A DNA stretch of 64,000 nt, taken from contig NZ_CP151657.1 of the NCBI RefSeq assembly GCF_038405225.1, positions 3,472,001 to 3,536,000 of the forward strand, read 5' to 3'. The position numbers and the translations under genes are program-made. Shown here one piece after another: positions 43,232 through 51,111 of this stretch; position 1 is the first letter of the stretch, and each line of letters starts with the position of its first letter. This stretch comes from Arthrobacter citreus. GTDB lineage: Bacteria; Actinomycetota; Actinomycetes; Actinomycetales; Micrococcaceae. The notes beneath the pieces were generated by a model. It was not told the DNA's origin and did not search any database. It saw only the letters and a program-made list of their open reading frames with translations.

Positions 43232-44059
43232 GTGGAACAAGGAAACGTCCTGGTCCGGAATAATGTCCGCCTGCTGGGTCCAGCCAAAGGTCCGGTGCTG
43301 ATGCTCGCTCAGGGTTTCGGCTGTGACCAGGTGGTGTGGCACCGGATTCTTCCCTTTCTGCGGGACTGCCGGATTGTCCTTTTCGACCATGCAGGGACGG
43401 GAGGTGCCGATTTAGCCGCCTATTCTTTCGAAAAATACTCCTCGCTGACCGGCTATCTGGATGATCTGACCGAAATCCTGGACGTCCTGGACCTGCGGGA
43501 TGTGACGTTAGTGGGCCACACGGTGGCCGGAATGATGGGTATCTCCGCCGCTGCGGCCGGAAATCCCAGGATCAGCAGGTTGGTGCTCATCGGAACGTCT
43601 GCCTGTTACCGGAACGTCGTCGCCGATGGGTACATCGGTGGGCTGGCGGAGGGGGACATCAAACAGGTCCTGGACGCCGTCAGCATGAACTTCCCCCTGT
43701 GGGCGGCGGCCATGGCGCCGTCCATGATCGGACAGCCCGCCGGATCCGTCCTGACCGAAGAGTTCACTGCCAACATCTGCCGGCTGCAGCCGGAATACGT
43801 CCGTGACTTCCTGCAGGTATCGCTGCAAACGGACATCCGCCATCTGCTGCCCAACCTGCAGATCCCGGTTCTTTTGCTGCAGACGCCTGACGACCCGCTG
43901 ACCCCTGCCTTCGCCGCCCGCTACCTCCACGAGCACCTGTCCAACAGTGTGACCCTCCATCTCCACGCCAAAGGCAACATGCCCCACGTCACTGCGCCCC
44001 GGGAAACCGCCGAGGCAGTTCTTCGCTATCTGTACAGCTCCACTCATGTCCTCCCCTGA
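43232..44059 (+). CDS. RsbQ-like alpha/beta hydrolase with Ser-to-Thr nucleophile change
   Basis: A 275-residue protein that matches RsbQ (energy-stress regulator) and the related KAI2/D14 hydrolases: LAQGFGCDQVVWHRILPFL, VLFDHAGTGGADLAAYSFEKYSSL and the acid/base pair Asp220/221 and His252 (NMPHVTAP). Where RsbQ has the nucleophile in GHSVSAMIG, this protein reads GHTVAGMMG, so Thr97 replaces Ser. RsbQ acts with the PAS domain of RsbP by handling a small hydrophobic ligand. GTG 43232 has GAGGG upstream. Its 3' end overlaps the PAS-kinase gene by 14 bases, in line with a functional pair. Confidence 0.85.
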   Translation: MEQGNVLVRNNVRLLGPAKGPVLMLAQGFGCDQVVWHRILPFLRDCRIVLFDHAGTGGADLAAYSFEKYSSLTGYLDDLTEILDVLDLRDVTLVGHTVAGMMGISAAAAGNPRISRLVLIGTSACYRNVVADGYIGGLAEGDIKQVLDAVSMNFPLWAAAMAPSMIGQPAGSVLTEEFTANICRLQPEYVRDFLQVSLQTDIRHLLPNLQIPVLLLQTPDDPLTPAFAARYLHEHLSNSVTLHLHAKGNMPHVTAPRETAEAVLRYLYSSTHVLP

Positions 44060-45683
44060 ACCGCGCAGGGAGGAAAAGCCAAACCACCACGGCCAGCCGT
44101 CTATCCACCTGGACTATGAAGCCCACTTCCATGCGTCCCCTTCGGGCTATTTGGTGGTGGAACCGGGCGGCAGGATCCTGGACATCAATGCGACCCTCGC
44201 ACGCTGGCTGCGGCGCTCCCGCGAAGACGTCATCGGCTCAACGGTGCTTGATCTGATGCCGGCCGCCGATCGGGTGCTCTATTCCGCCTTCGCACTGCCG
44301 CAGCTGGGAGTTTCCGGCTCCTTTAATGAAATGGCGCTGAACCTCTCCGACGCGGACGGAGGTGTCCTTCCCATGCTTGTTTCGGGGGTCCGGGAACGCA
44401 CGGGGGAGAGCACGGGGGAGAATACGGGGGAGAACGCCGGGGAGAACACCGGGGATGGAATCGACCGGCTGGTGTTTTTCAGTGCGCCCAAGCGCACCCG
44501 TTTTGAACGGGACCTGGCAGCGGCCCTGCAAAAGGCTGAGGCCTCGGAAGCCGCCAGAGTGCAGGCGGAGGAAGTCCTGCACGAGAAGCAGCGCGCCCTG
44601 GAGGAAAAGGACCGCACCCTGCAGGAGAACCTGAGAATCAGCCGGGAACGCGAGGTGCTGCTGGAAACGGTGCTTAACACCGCCGACGTCGGACTGCTGG
44701 TGGTGGACGGGGATGGCACCGCGATTCTGGCCAATTCACATTTGGAAAGCAGCTGGCACCGGGTTGCCAGCCGCCCCGGCGTACCGCTTGCCCCCGTGGA
44801 AGCATTCGGCGCGGACCGCGTTACGCCCATACCACCGGAAAGACTTCCGATTCCGCGGGCTGCAGCCGGTGAGACCTTTACCAACGAGGTGATGTGGGTT
44901 GGAACGGGTGAGGACCAGATGGCGGTGAGCGTTTCCGCCCGGCCGGTTCGCGGAATGGGCGAAGTCTTCGGCTCGGTCCTGTCCTTCTCCGATGTCACCC
45001 GGCTGGTGCGTGCAGTGGCCGCCCAGGATGATTTCGTGGCAAACGTTTCGCACGAACTGCGCACGCCGCTGACCTCGATCCTGGGTTACCTGGATTTGGC
45101 GCTGGATGCCGAGGAGCTGCCGGAGCATGTCAGCAGCGCGCTGTCCGTGGCCATGCGCAACGCTGAACGGCTCCTCGGACTGGTCTCGGATCTGTTGTCG
45201 GTGGCTTCGGGAACGAAAAAGCTGGAACCGAAAATGACCGATGTGGTGGAAATCGTGCGGGCCGGCGTCATTTCCGCTGCGCCGCGGGCGGCTGTCAGCG
45301 GCGTCGATATCACCGTGGATGTCCCCGTTTCCCTGCCGTGGGAGGTGGACCCCCAGCGAATGGCTCAGGTGGTCGACAACCTGCTGTCCAACGCCGTGAA
45401 ATATTCGCCCGACGGCGGCACCATCGTGGTCCGCCTGCGGCACGACGGCGCGTCCCTCCTGCTCGAAGTGGAGGATACCGGCGTGGGGATGTCCAAGGAC
45501 GAGCAGGAGAAAGTCTTCACCAAGTTTTTCCGTTCCCGCGCGGCGATTACCGCCGCAGTGCCGGGGGCGGGGCTGGGACTGGTCATTACCAAGAACATTG
45601 TCGAGCTGCACGGCGGGAGCCTGACCTTCCGCAGCAGCCTGGGGGAGGGGTCCGTCTTCACTGTCGTGCTCCCGGACGGATAA
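44046..45683 (+). CDS. PAS-PAS sensor histidine kinase
   Basis: A 545-residue soluble kinase. PAS1 (about 25-115; FHASPSGYLVVEPGGRILDIN) resembles the RsbP-type PAS domain; a linker with five four-residue repeats (TGES/TGEN type, 119-138) and a coiled coil (about 150-205) lead to PAS2 (about 205-320). The HisKA phosphoacceptor is His336 in VSHELRTP, and HATPase_c shows DNLLSNAVKYSP, EDTGVGM and GAGLGLVI. It has no membrane span. No response regulator is adjacent. Coupled to the RsbQ-like gene, it may read out a ligand made or delivered by that hydrolase; this is inference from RsbQ/RsbP. Confidence 0.9.
   Translation: MSSPEPRREEKPNHHGQPSIHLDYEAHFHASPSGYLVVEPGGRILDINATLARWLRRSREDVIGSTVLDLMPAADRVLYSAFALPQLGVSGSFNEMALNLSDADGGVLPMLVSGVRERTGESTGENTGENAGENTGDGIDRLVFFSAPKRTRFERDLAAALQKAEASEAARVQAEEVLHEKQRALEEKDRTLQENLRISREREVLLETVLNTADVGLLVVDGDGTAILANSHLESSWHRVASRPGVPLAPVEAFGADRVTPIPPERLPIPRAAAGETFTNEVMWVGTGEDQMAVSVSARPVRGMGEVFGSVLSFSDVTRLVRAVAAQDDFVANVSHELRTPLTSILGYLDLALDAEELPEHVSSALSVAMRNAERLLGLVSDLLSVASGTKKLEPKMTDVVEIVRAGVISAAPRAAVSGVDITVDVPVSLPWEVDPQRMAQVVDNLLSNAVKYSPDGGTIVVRLRHDGASLLLEVEDTGVGMSKDEQEKVFTKFFRSRAAITAAVPGAGLGLVITKNIVELHGGSLTFRSSLGEGSVFTVVLPDG
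44400..44459 (+). repeat. Five-unit 12-bp tandem repeat inside the PAS kinase gene
   Basis: Units start at 44400, 44412, 44424, 44436 and 44448 with the core ACGGGGGAGAAC/T, the last two diverged. The unit length keeps the reading frame and encodes TGE(S/N)-type tetrapeptides between PAS1 and the coiled coil, so copy-number change would alter linker length only. Confidence 0.8.
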
Positions 45684-45772
45684 TCGGATAACGGCGCCCG
45701 GATGCCCCTGCCCCGGCGGCGTCCGCCGCCTACGGCCAGCCCCAGCCCAACTGTCCCCAGCCCAACAAATTG

Positions 45773-45798
45773 CACTAAGTGCATGCCTGCACTTAGTG
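45773..45798. promoter_or_regulatory. Operator palindrome CACTAAGTGCA-N4-TGCACTTAGTG
   Basis: Perfect 11-base arms (45773-45783, 45788-45798) with spacer TGCC, ending seven bases before the TetR start codon. It is the most symmetric site in the window and very likely binds the TetR protein encoded next, controlling itself and the MMPL transporter. Confidence 0.75.
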
Positions 45799-45805
45799 TA
45801 GAAAC

Positions 45806-46459
45806 GTGCTTCAAGAACCCGCCATAGACCGACGCGCTGCCCTCAAGAACCGCCACCGGCAGGCAATCGTCGATGCTGCGGCTGCGCTGATGGACGAGCG
45901 GTCCGGCACTGACTTCACGGTGGAGGAGATCGCTGAACGCGCGGATGTTTCACGCCGCACCGTCTTCAACCATTTCGCCTCACTCGATGACGTGGTGGTG
46001 GAAGTGTGCAGCGGCGCCTTGGGTACTGTCATCGAAAGTCTGGCCAACGTCGACCTGGGCGACGGCACCAATGTCTCGACGATGGAGGAAATGGCGGACG
46101 TTCTCCGCGCCGCGGACCTGGTGGGGCCGCTGGCCTACCTGACCCGTGTGCTTGGACTTCCCCACGGCCAGCCCTCTCCGCGCCAGGCCCTGATGACTCT
46201 GCGCGTGTTCACGGAAGTCAGCAGCCTCCTCTCCGCTGCCATCCTGCTCCGCCGGCCGGGAGCGGACAGGCTTGCCCTGGACCTGCTGGTTGGATCCCTT
46301 GCCGGCGGTGTTGGGGTCCTCTATCACCACTGGGCCACGGAAACGGGCGCCATTGACACGCCCGGGTCACGCCAGGTCTGGTCCAGGCATCTTGAGCGGC
46401 TGATCCAATCCGTCCGGGACGGCCACTGCAACGAACCCCCGGCACAAGCCACCGCTTAG
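45806..46459 (+). CDS. TetR-family regulator of the MMPL transporter
   Basis: A 217-residue TetR regulator. The N-terminal HTH is FTVEEIAERADVSRRTVFNHFASLDD (about 37-62); the C-terminal ligand domain is helical. The GTG at 45806 has no Shine-Dalgarno sequence and follows the operator by seven bases, suggesting a short or absent leader. The MMPL gene begins 46 bp downstream on the same strand, the standard arrangement of a repressor with its exporter. Confidence 0.88.
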   Translation: MLQEPAIDRRAALKNRHRQAIVDAAAALMDERSGTDFTVEEIAERADVSRRTVFNHFASLDDVVVEVCSGALGTVIESLANVDLGDGTNVSTMEEMADVLRAADLVGPLAYLTRVLGLPHGQPSPRQALMTLRVFTEVSSLLSAAILLRRPGADRLALDLLVGSLAGGVGVLYHHWATETGAIDTPGSRQVWSRHLERLIQSVRDGHCNEPPAQATA

Positions 46460-46505
46460 ACCGACCAAACTTCATTTTTTCCTTCCCCTCCCTGTTAGGA
46501 CTCTC

Positions 46506-49097
46506 ATGGCTGAATTCCTCTACCGTCTAGGCCGGGCAGCAGCGCGCCGGGCGCGCACCGTGCTCGCGGTGTGGATAGCGGTGCTTGCGGTTGCTGGAGT
46601 AGCGTTCGCGCTCTTTGGCGGCACGCTTGCCACCGCATTTTCCATTCCCAATACGCCCACCACCCAGGTCACTGAGCGGCTGCAGGAAAAGCTTCCCCAG
46701 GCCTCCGGTGGATCAGGGTCAGTCATTGTCCAAACCGAGGACGGCTCCCGCTTCACGCAGGAACAGCAGCAGGAGATTTCCGCGCTGGTCACCAAGGCGG
46801 CGGAGGTCGACGGCGTGGAAAACGTCATCGACCCCTTCGCCACCGAGGCAGAGCGTGCCGCCCAGGCGCAGCAGCTGACTGAAGGCCAGGCGCAGATCGA
46901 CGCCGGCCGTGCCCAGCTTGAGGAAGCCCGGGCACAGCTCGACGCGGGACAGGCCCAGCTTGATGCCGCCCGGACACAGGCTGAAGCCGCCGGTGCGCCG
47001 GCGGAAATGCTCGCCGGACTCGACGCGCAGCAGGCCCAGCTGGATGCCGGCCGCGCGGAACTGGAGGCAGGAGCCGCAGAGCTTGAAGCTCAGGCAGTGC
47101 CTGCCGAGCAGGGCGCCGAGCTGCTGGAGATGGCCAAGGAAATCCGTACGGTATCCGAAGACGGCAGCGCCGCAGTGGTGAACGTGGTCTTCAGCGAAAC
47201 CCAGATGGAAATCACGCAGGAAACCAAGGACGCCCTCGTGGCGGCCTTCGAGGACTCCCCGATCGACGGCGTGAAAGTGAACTTCTCCGCGGACATCGCC
47301 GCCGCCGTCCCCAACCTCTTCGGGATTGGCGAGGTGGTGGGCCTGGTGGTCGCCGCCGTCGTTCTGGTGGTCATGCTTGGCAGCTTCATCGCCGCCGGCC
47401 TGCCCCTGCTGACTGCACTGATCGGCGTCGGCATTGGCGCCCTGGGCGCGCTGGCCTTCTCCGGCGTCGTCGAAATGGCCTCGATTACCCCCGTGCTGGG
47501 GCTGATGCTCGGCCTGGCCGTGGGCATTGACTACGCCCTCTTCATCGTCAACCGGCACCGGCGCCAGCTGAAGGCCGGTTACACCCTGCAGGAATCCATC
47601 GCGCTGGCCAACGGCACCTCCGGCAACGCCGTCGTGTTTGCCGGCGCCACGGTGTTCATTGCCCTGCTGGCTTTGAACGTCACCGGGATCCCGTTCCTGG
47701 GCCTGATGGGCACCGTGGGCGCGGCCTGCGTGGCCATCGCCGTACTGATCGCCGTCACGCTGACCCCAGCACTGCTGAAGATCGCCGGAATGCGCGTCCT
47801 CAGCCGCAAGGAACGCGCGGCCCTTGACGCCCACAACGCCGCCCATGCTGCTGCTGACGCTGCCGCCGGAAGCGGCCGTCCCGAAACGGTAAAGGCCAAG
47901 GCCATGGGGACCGGCCGTGCCGTCCTGACCGTGGTTGCCTCCATTGCTGCCCTGCTGCTCATTGCCATCCCGGCACTGGAACTGCGGCAGAATCTGCCGG
48001 ACGGCTCGGCGGAAGCGCATGACTCCAGCCAGTACCAGGCCTACGCCGCCGTGTCCGAAAAGTTCGGCGAGGGACAGAACGGCACGCTGCTGGTGGTGGC
48101 CGAGCTGCCCGGTGAGCCCACCGAGGACGAAGCCCTGTCCGCGCAGGCGGAGATTGCCCGGACGCTCTTCGACCAGGAGGATGTGGCTGCGGTTGCTCCG
48201 ATCGGTTCCTCCGAGGACCGGACCGTGTCCGCCTTCCAGGTCGTTCCGAAAGAGGGCCCCACCAGCGAATCGACGGAGGCCCTCGTGCACACGCTGCGCG
48301 ACATGTCCCCGCTGAACGGTGAATACGAGATTGGCGTGGCCGGATCCGCCAGCGGCAACATCGACATCTCTGACAAGCTGTCCGACGCACTGCCGATCTA
48401 CCTCGGCGTTGTGGTGGGTCTGTCGCTGCTGATTCTGATCCTGGTGTTCCGGTCCATCTTTGTGCCGGTGATCGCCACCCTCGGCTTCATCCTGTCCTAC
48501 TTCGCGGCCCTTGGCGGCGTGGTGGCCATTTACCAGTGGGGCTGGCTCTCCGCCGTCTTTGGCGTGGAGACTCCCGGCCCGATCCTGAGCTTCCTGCCGA
48601 CCATCCTGGTGGGCATCCTGTTTGGGCTGGCCATGGACTACATGCTGTTCCTGGGCTCGGGCATGCGCGAGGCGTACGCCCACGGCGCGCCGGCGCGCCT
48701 CGCCGTCGCACAGGGTGTCCGTGCGGGACGCTCGGTGGTTACGGCCGCCGCGATCATCATGGCCGCAGTGTTTGGCGGCTTCATCTTCTCGCACAGCACC
48801 ATGATCCGGCCCATCGGCTTTGCGCTGGCGTTCGGTGTCCTTCTGGATGCCTTCGTGGTCCGCATGCTGCTGATCCCGGCGTTGATGCACCTGGCCGGGG
48901 ACAAGGCCTGGTGGCTGCCGAAGTGGCTGGACCGGATCCTGCCGGACGTGGACGTTGAAGGCGCATCGCTGGAGCGCCGCCATCCGCACGCTGAGGCTGC
49001 GGCGGCCGAGGGCGAACCCGGCACTGAGGACGACGCTTCGGCGGAAGGTGGCGCCCACGGCGCGCATGACGCGCGTAATGGTGCTGCCACGCGCTGA
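46506..49097 (+). CDS. MMPL/RND-superfamily transporter
   Basis: An 863-residue membrane transporter with two repeats of one plus five helices (first span about 18-40; clusters at about 275-430 and 630-800). The first extracytoplasmic loop (about 120-210) is a regular coiled-coil hairpin of QAQLDAG-type heptads followed by QVPAEQGAELL-like sequence. MMPL-family residues include GLAVGIDYALFIVNRHR and LFGLAMDYMLFLGSGMREA, whose Asp-Tyr pairs belong to the proton relay. It should export a lipid or hydrophobic drug with proton motive force. The C-terminal 50 residues are acidic and His/Ala-rich. Confidence 0.92.
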   Translation: MAEFLYRLGRAAARRARTVLAVWIAVLAVAGVAFALFGGTLATAFSIPNTPTTQVTERLQEKLPQASGGSGSVIVQTEDGSRFTQEQQQEISALVTKAAEVDGVENVIDPFATEAERAAQAQQLTEGQAQIDAGRAQLEEARAQLDAGQAQLDAARTQAEAAGAPAEMLAGLDAQQAQLDAGRAELEAGAAELEAQAVPAEQGAELLEMAKEIRTVSEDGSAAVVNVVFSETQMEITQETKDALVAAFEDSPIDGVKVNFSADIAAAVPNLFGIGEVVGLVVAAVVLVVMLGSFIAAGLPLLTALIGVGIGALGALAFSGVVEMASITPVLGLMLGLAVGIDYALFIVNRHRRQLKAGYTLQESIALANGTSGNAVVFAGATVFIALLALNVTGIPFLGLMGTVGAACVAIAVLIAVTLTPALLKIAGMRVLSRKERAALDAHNAAHAAADAAAGSGRPETVKAKAMGTGRAVLTVVASIAALLLIAIPALELRQNLPDGSAEAHDSSQYQAYAAVSEKFGEGQNGTLLVVAELPGEPTEDEALSAQAEIARTLFDQEDVAAVAPIGSSEDRTVSAFQVVPKEGPTSESTEALVHTLRDMSPLNGEYEIGVAGSASGNIDISDKLSDALPIYLGVVVGLSLLILILVFRSIFVPVIATLGFILSYFAALGGVVAIYQWGWLSAVFGVETPGPILSFLPTILVGILFGLAMDYMLFLGSGMREAYAHGAPARLAVAQGVRAGRSVVTAAAIIMAAVFGGFIFSHSTMIRPIGFALAFGVLLDAFVVRMLLIPALMHLAGDKAWWLPKWLDRILPDVDVEGASLERRHPHAEAAAAEGEPGTEDDASAEGGAHGAHDARNGAATR

Positions 49098-49144
49098 CGC
49101 CGCCGCAAAGGCGCTGACGCCGACGCGAGTCCGGCTGAACTGAA

Positions 49145-49181
49145 GGTGCCGCCTTTCTCCACACTGGAGGAGGGCGGCACC
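49145..49181. terminator. Stem-loop after the MMPL gene
   Basis: Inverted repeat with nine-base arms GGTGCCGCC (49145-49153) and GGCGGCACC (49173-49181), with CTCC/GGAG pairing inside. It lies 48 bases after the MMPL stop, between convergent genes; T-run is absent. Confidence 0.65.
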
Positions 49182-49234
49182 GCCCGTTAACCGTGGTTTA
49201 CTCCTGGATTCCGGTGGGGGTTCCGGATGGGGTG

Positions 49235-49714
49235 CTATTTGCCGGCTGAAGTTTCCAGATGCGCCGTAATGCAGTCCAGGAGCTGGTCTGGTTCATTACA
49301 GGAAACCAGGACGGCAGTTTTCCCCGTCTCAATCCGCACCGACGGCCCACCCACCAAATACCCCGTGCCATCGGGCAGGATCCGCAGGCCCATGCCCTCC
49401 CTAAGGCCGGTCACCGGACCGGCGGTGACAGCTGTAATCTCCCGATAGGGGATCTCCGTGGCGAAAACCCCGGCCACCCGGATGCCGATGGCTTGCCCGC
49501 GGACGGAAACTTTGGCGCTCATCAGCAGGACGGGCACAAAAATGGCCGCAATCGCGGCTCCGGTGACCAGTGCAGCAGCTCCGCCTTCCAGGGCGCCAAC
49601 CGCGCTTCCGCCCACGGCCGCAAATCCCAGGCCGCCCAGAATCATCCGGTATCGCGGCGGTATTGCTGTGCGGAACTCTGTCTTTGTTGTGGCTTCCCCC
49701 GGAGTCATGGCCAC
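49235..49714 (-). CDS. PH-domain-like small membrane protein, unknown function
   Basis: A 159-residue protein with two adjacent transmembrane segments (about 25-45 and 48-66) followed by a beta-rich cytoplasmic domain (EIPYREITAVTAGPVTG, GYLVGGPSVRIET, LVSCNEPDQLLDCI) that looks like a bacterial PH/DUF-type domain. No family is assigned with certainty. GTG 49714 or ATG 49708 may be the start. It is a single gene between convergent MMPL and divergent aldo/keto reductase. Confidence 0.66.
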   Translation of the reverse strand: MAMTPGEATTKTEFRTAIPPRYRMILGGLGFAAVGGSAVGALEGGAAALVTGAAIAAIFVPVLLMSAKVSVRGQAIGIRVAGVFATEIPYREITAVTAGPVTGLREGMGLRILPDGTGYLVGGPSVRIETGKTAVLVSCNEPDQLLDCITAHLETSAGK

Positions 49715-49930
49715 CAGCTTTCCATACGCCGGGTCCTGATCGAAGTGCGGTGCCTGCGGGCTTGGTCAATCCCGTTATCCCTCCACAGCCGGTTCTCCCG
49801 CCAAAGCCTTCGCGCCCCTCCCGCCCGGACGGGTGTCCTTCTAGCCTTGATCACAGGAAGCCGTACCGGATGCCTTCGCTGGACTCCGGAACCAGCCGCG
49901 GCACCCCGGAACAACCAGGAGGAGACGGTC

Positions 49931-50908
49931 ATGCGCACAACCACGCTGGGAACCAACGGACCCGAGGTGGGCGTCATTGGGCTGGGCTGCATGGGCATGA
50001 GCTACGCCTATGACATGGATGCGGAGCACGACGACGGGACGTCCATCTCGGTGATCCGCGGCGCCATTGAACTGGGGGCCACTCTGATCGACACGGCTGA
50101 TGTTTACGGGCCGTACACCAACGAGGAACTCGTGGGACGGGCGCTGCGGGACGGGTACCGGGAGCGTGCGGTGCTCTCCACAAAGGTGGGCCTGGAGGTC
50201 AGCACCGCACCCAAGGGAAGCGGCACCATGCCCGGCCTGACGCCCAACGGGCGCCCCGAACACATCCGGGAGTCCATCGACGGCAGCCTGCAGAGGCTGG
50301 GTACCGACCACGTTGACCTGTACCTGCTGCACCGGGTGGATCCGCAGGTTCCGCTGGAGGACTCCTGGGGCGCGATGGCCCAGACGGTGCAGGACGGCAA
50401 GGCCCGGGCCATCGGGCTGTCGGAAGCCGGCGTGGAGCAGATCCGGCTGGCGCAGGCGGTGCATCCGGTAACAGTGGTGCAGTCCGAGCTGTCGCTGTGG
50501 ACCCGCGACCGGCTCGCCGACGTCGTGCCCTACTGCGAGGAACAGGGCATGGCGTTCCTGCCCTTTTCTCCGCTGGGACGCGGGTTCCTCACCGGACGGT
50601 TCACGTCCTTCGATGACCTGCCCGCGGGCGACATGCGGCGCAGGCTCCCGCGCTTCCAGCAGGAGAACATGCAGGCCAACCTGGCGATCGTTGAGCGGGT
50701 GCGCGACGTCGCGGAGCGGGTGGGTGCCACCCCGGCGCAGGTGGCACTGGCCTGGGTGGTGGCCCAGGGGCGGCGGGTGATCCCCATCCCGGGGACCAAG
50801 TCGCCAAAATACCTGCGCGAGAATGTGATGGCCGGGGACCTGGTGCTCAGCGATGAGGACCTGGTCATGCTGAACGGGGCGCCGGCGCCGGAGGGCAGCC
50901 GCTACTGA
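49931..50908 (+). CDS. Aldo/keto reductase
   Basis: A 325-residue NADPH-dependent oxidoreductase with the AKR TIM barrel. The catalytic tetrad is visible: Asp and Tyr in IDTADVYGPYTNEELVG, Lys in LSTKVGLE and His in YLLHRVDP; the cofactor region IPIPGTKSPKYLREN lies near the C-terminus. It resembles the AKR13-type (YajO/Tas-like) group. AGGAGGAG lies seven bases before ATG 49931. Substrate unknown; it is probably a general carbonyl-detoxifying enzyme. Confidence 0.9.
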   Translation: MRTTTLGTNGPEVGVIGLGCMGMSYAYDMDAEHDDGTSISVIRGAIELGATLIDTADVYGPYTNEELVGRALRDGYRERAVLSTKVGLEVSTAPKGSGTMPGLTPNGRPEHIRESIDGSLQRLGTDHVDLYLLHRVDPQVPLEDSWGAMAQTVQDGKARAIGLSEAGVEQIRLAQAVHPVTVVQSELSLWTRDRLADVVPYCEEQGMAFLPFSPLGRGFLTGRFTSFDDLPAGDMRRRLPRFQQENMQANLAIVERVRDVAERVGATPAQVALAWVVAQGRRVIPIPGTKSPKYLRENVMAGDLVLSDEDLVMLNGAPAPEGSRY

Positions 50909-50911
50909 GAC

Positions 50912-51085
50912 TCAGCGGGCCTGGAAAGCGCCCGACTGGCGGTACAGCGCGAAGAGCCGCAGCACCTCGATCGTCGGCGGATGGGTGGGCGCGGGCACCC
51001 GGGTCAGCGGAAAGAACCCGATCTCCGCGCCGCGGGTGCCTTTACTGTGGTGCCCGTCCGGCGGCGTGGCTACGCTATGGAGCAG
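50912..51085 (-). pseudogene. 3' remnant of a NUDIX hydrolase gene
   Basis: A minus-strand frame ending at the TGA at 50912-50914 encodes the tail of a NUDIX-type protein: HHSKGTRGAEIGFFPLTRVP followed by PTHPPTIEVLRLFALYR. The EIGFF-PL segment is typical of the C-terminal part of these hydrolases, yet the frame has no start codon, is closed upstream by a TGA at 51086-51088, and the Nudix box is absent. It therefore looks like a gene whose 5' three quarters were lost, perhaps when the Rieske gene moved in. Identification rests on a short stretch. Confidence 0.5.
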
Positions 51086-51111
51086 TCAGCAGCCCCTCTG
51101 AGGAGAATGAC

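Noticed and set aside
46719-49067. Very long open frame on the minus strand opposite the MMPL gene
   Set aside because: It lies in the antisense of a clear RND/MMPL gene and is open only because of high third-position G+C; the product is His/Gly/Gln-rich with no family features.
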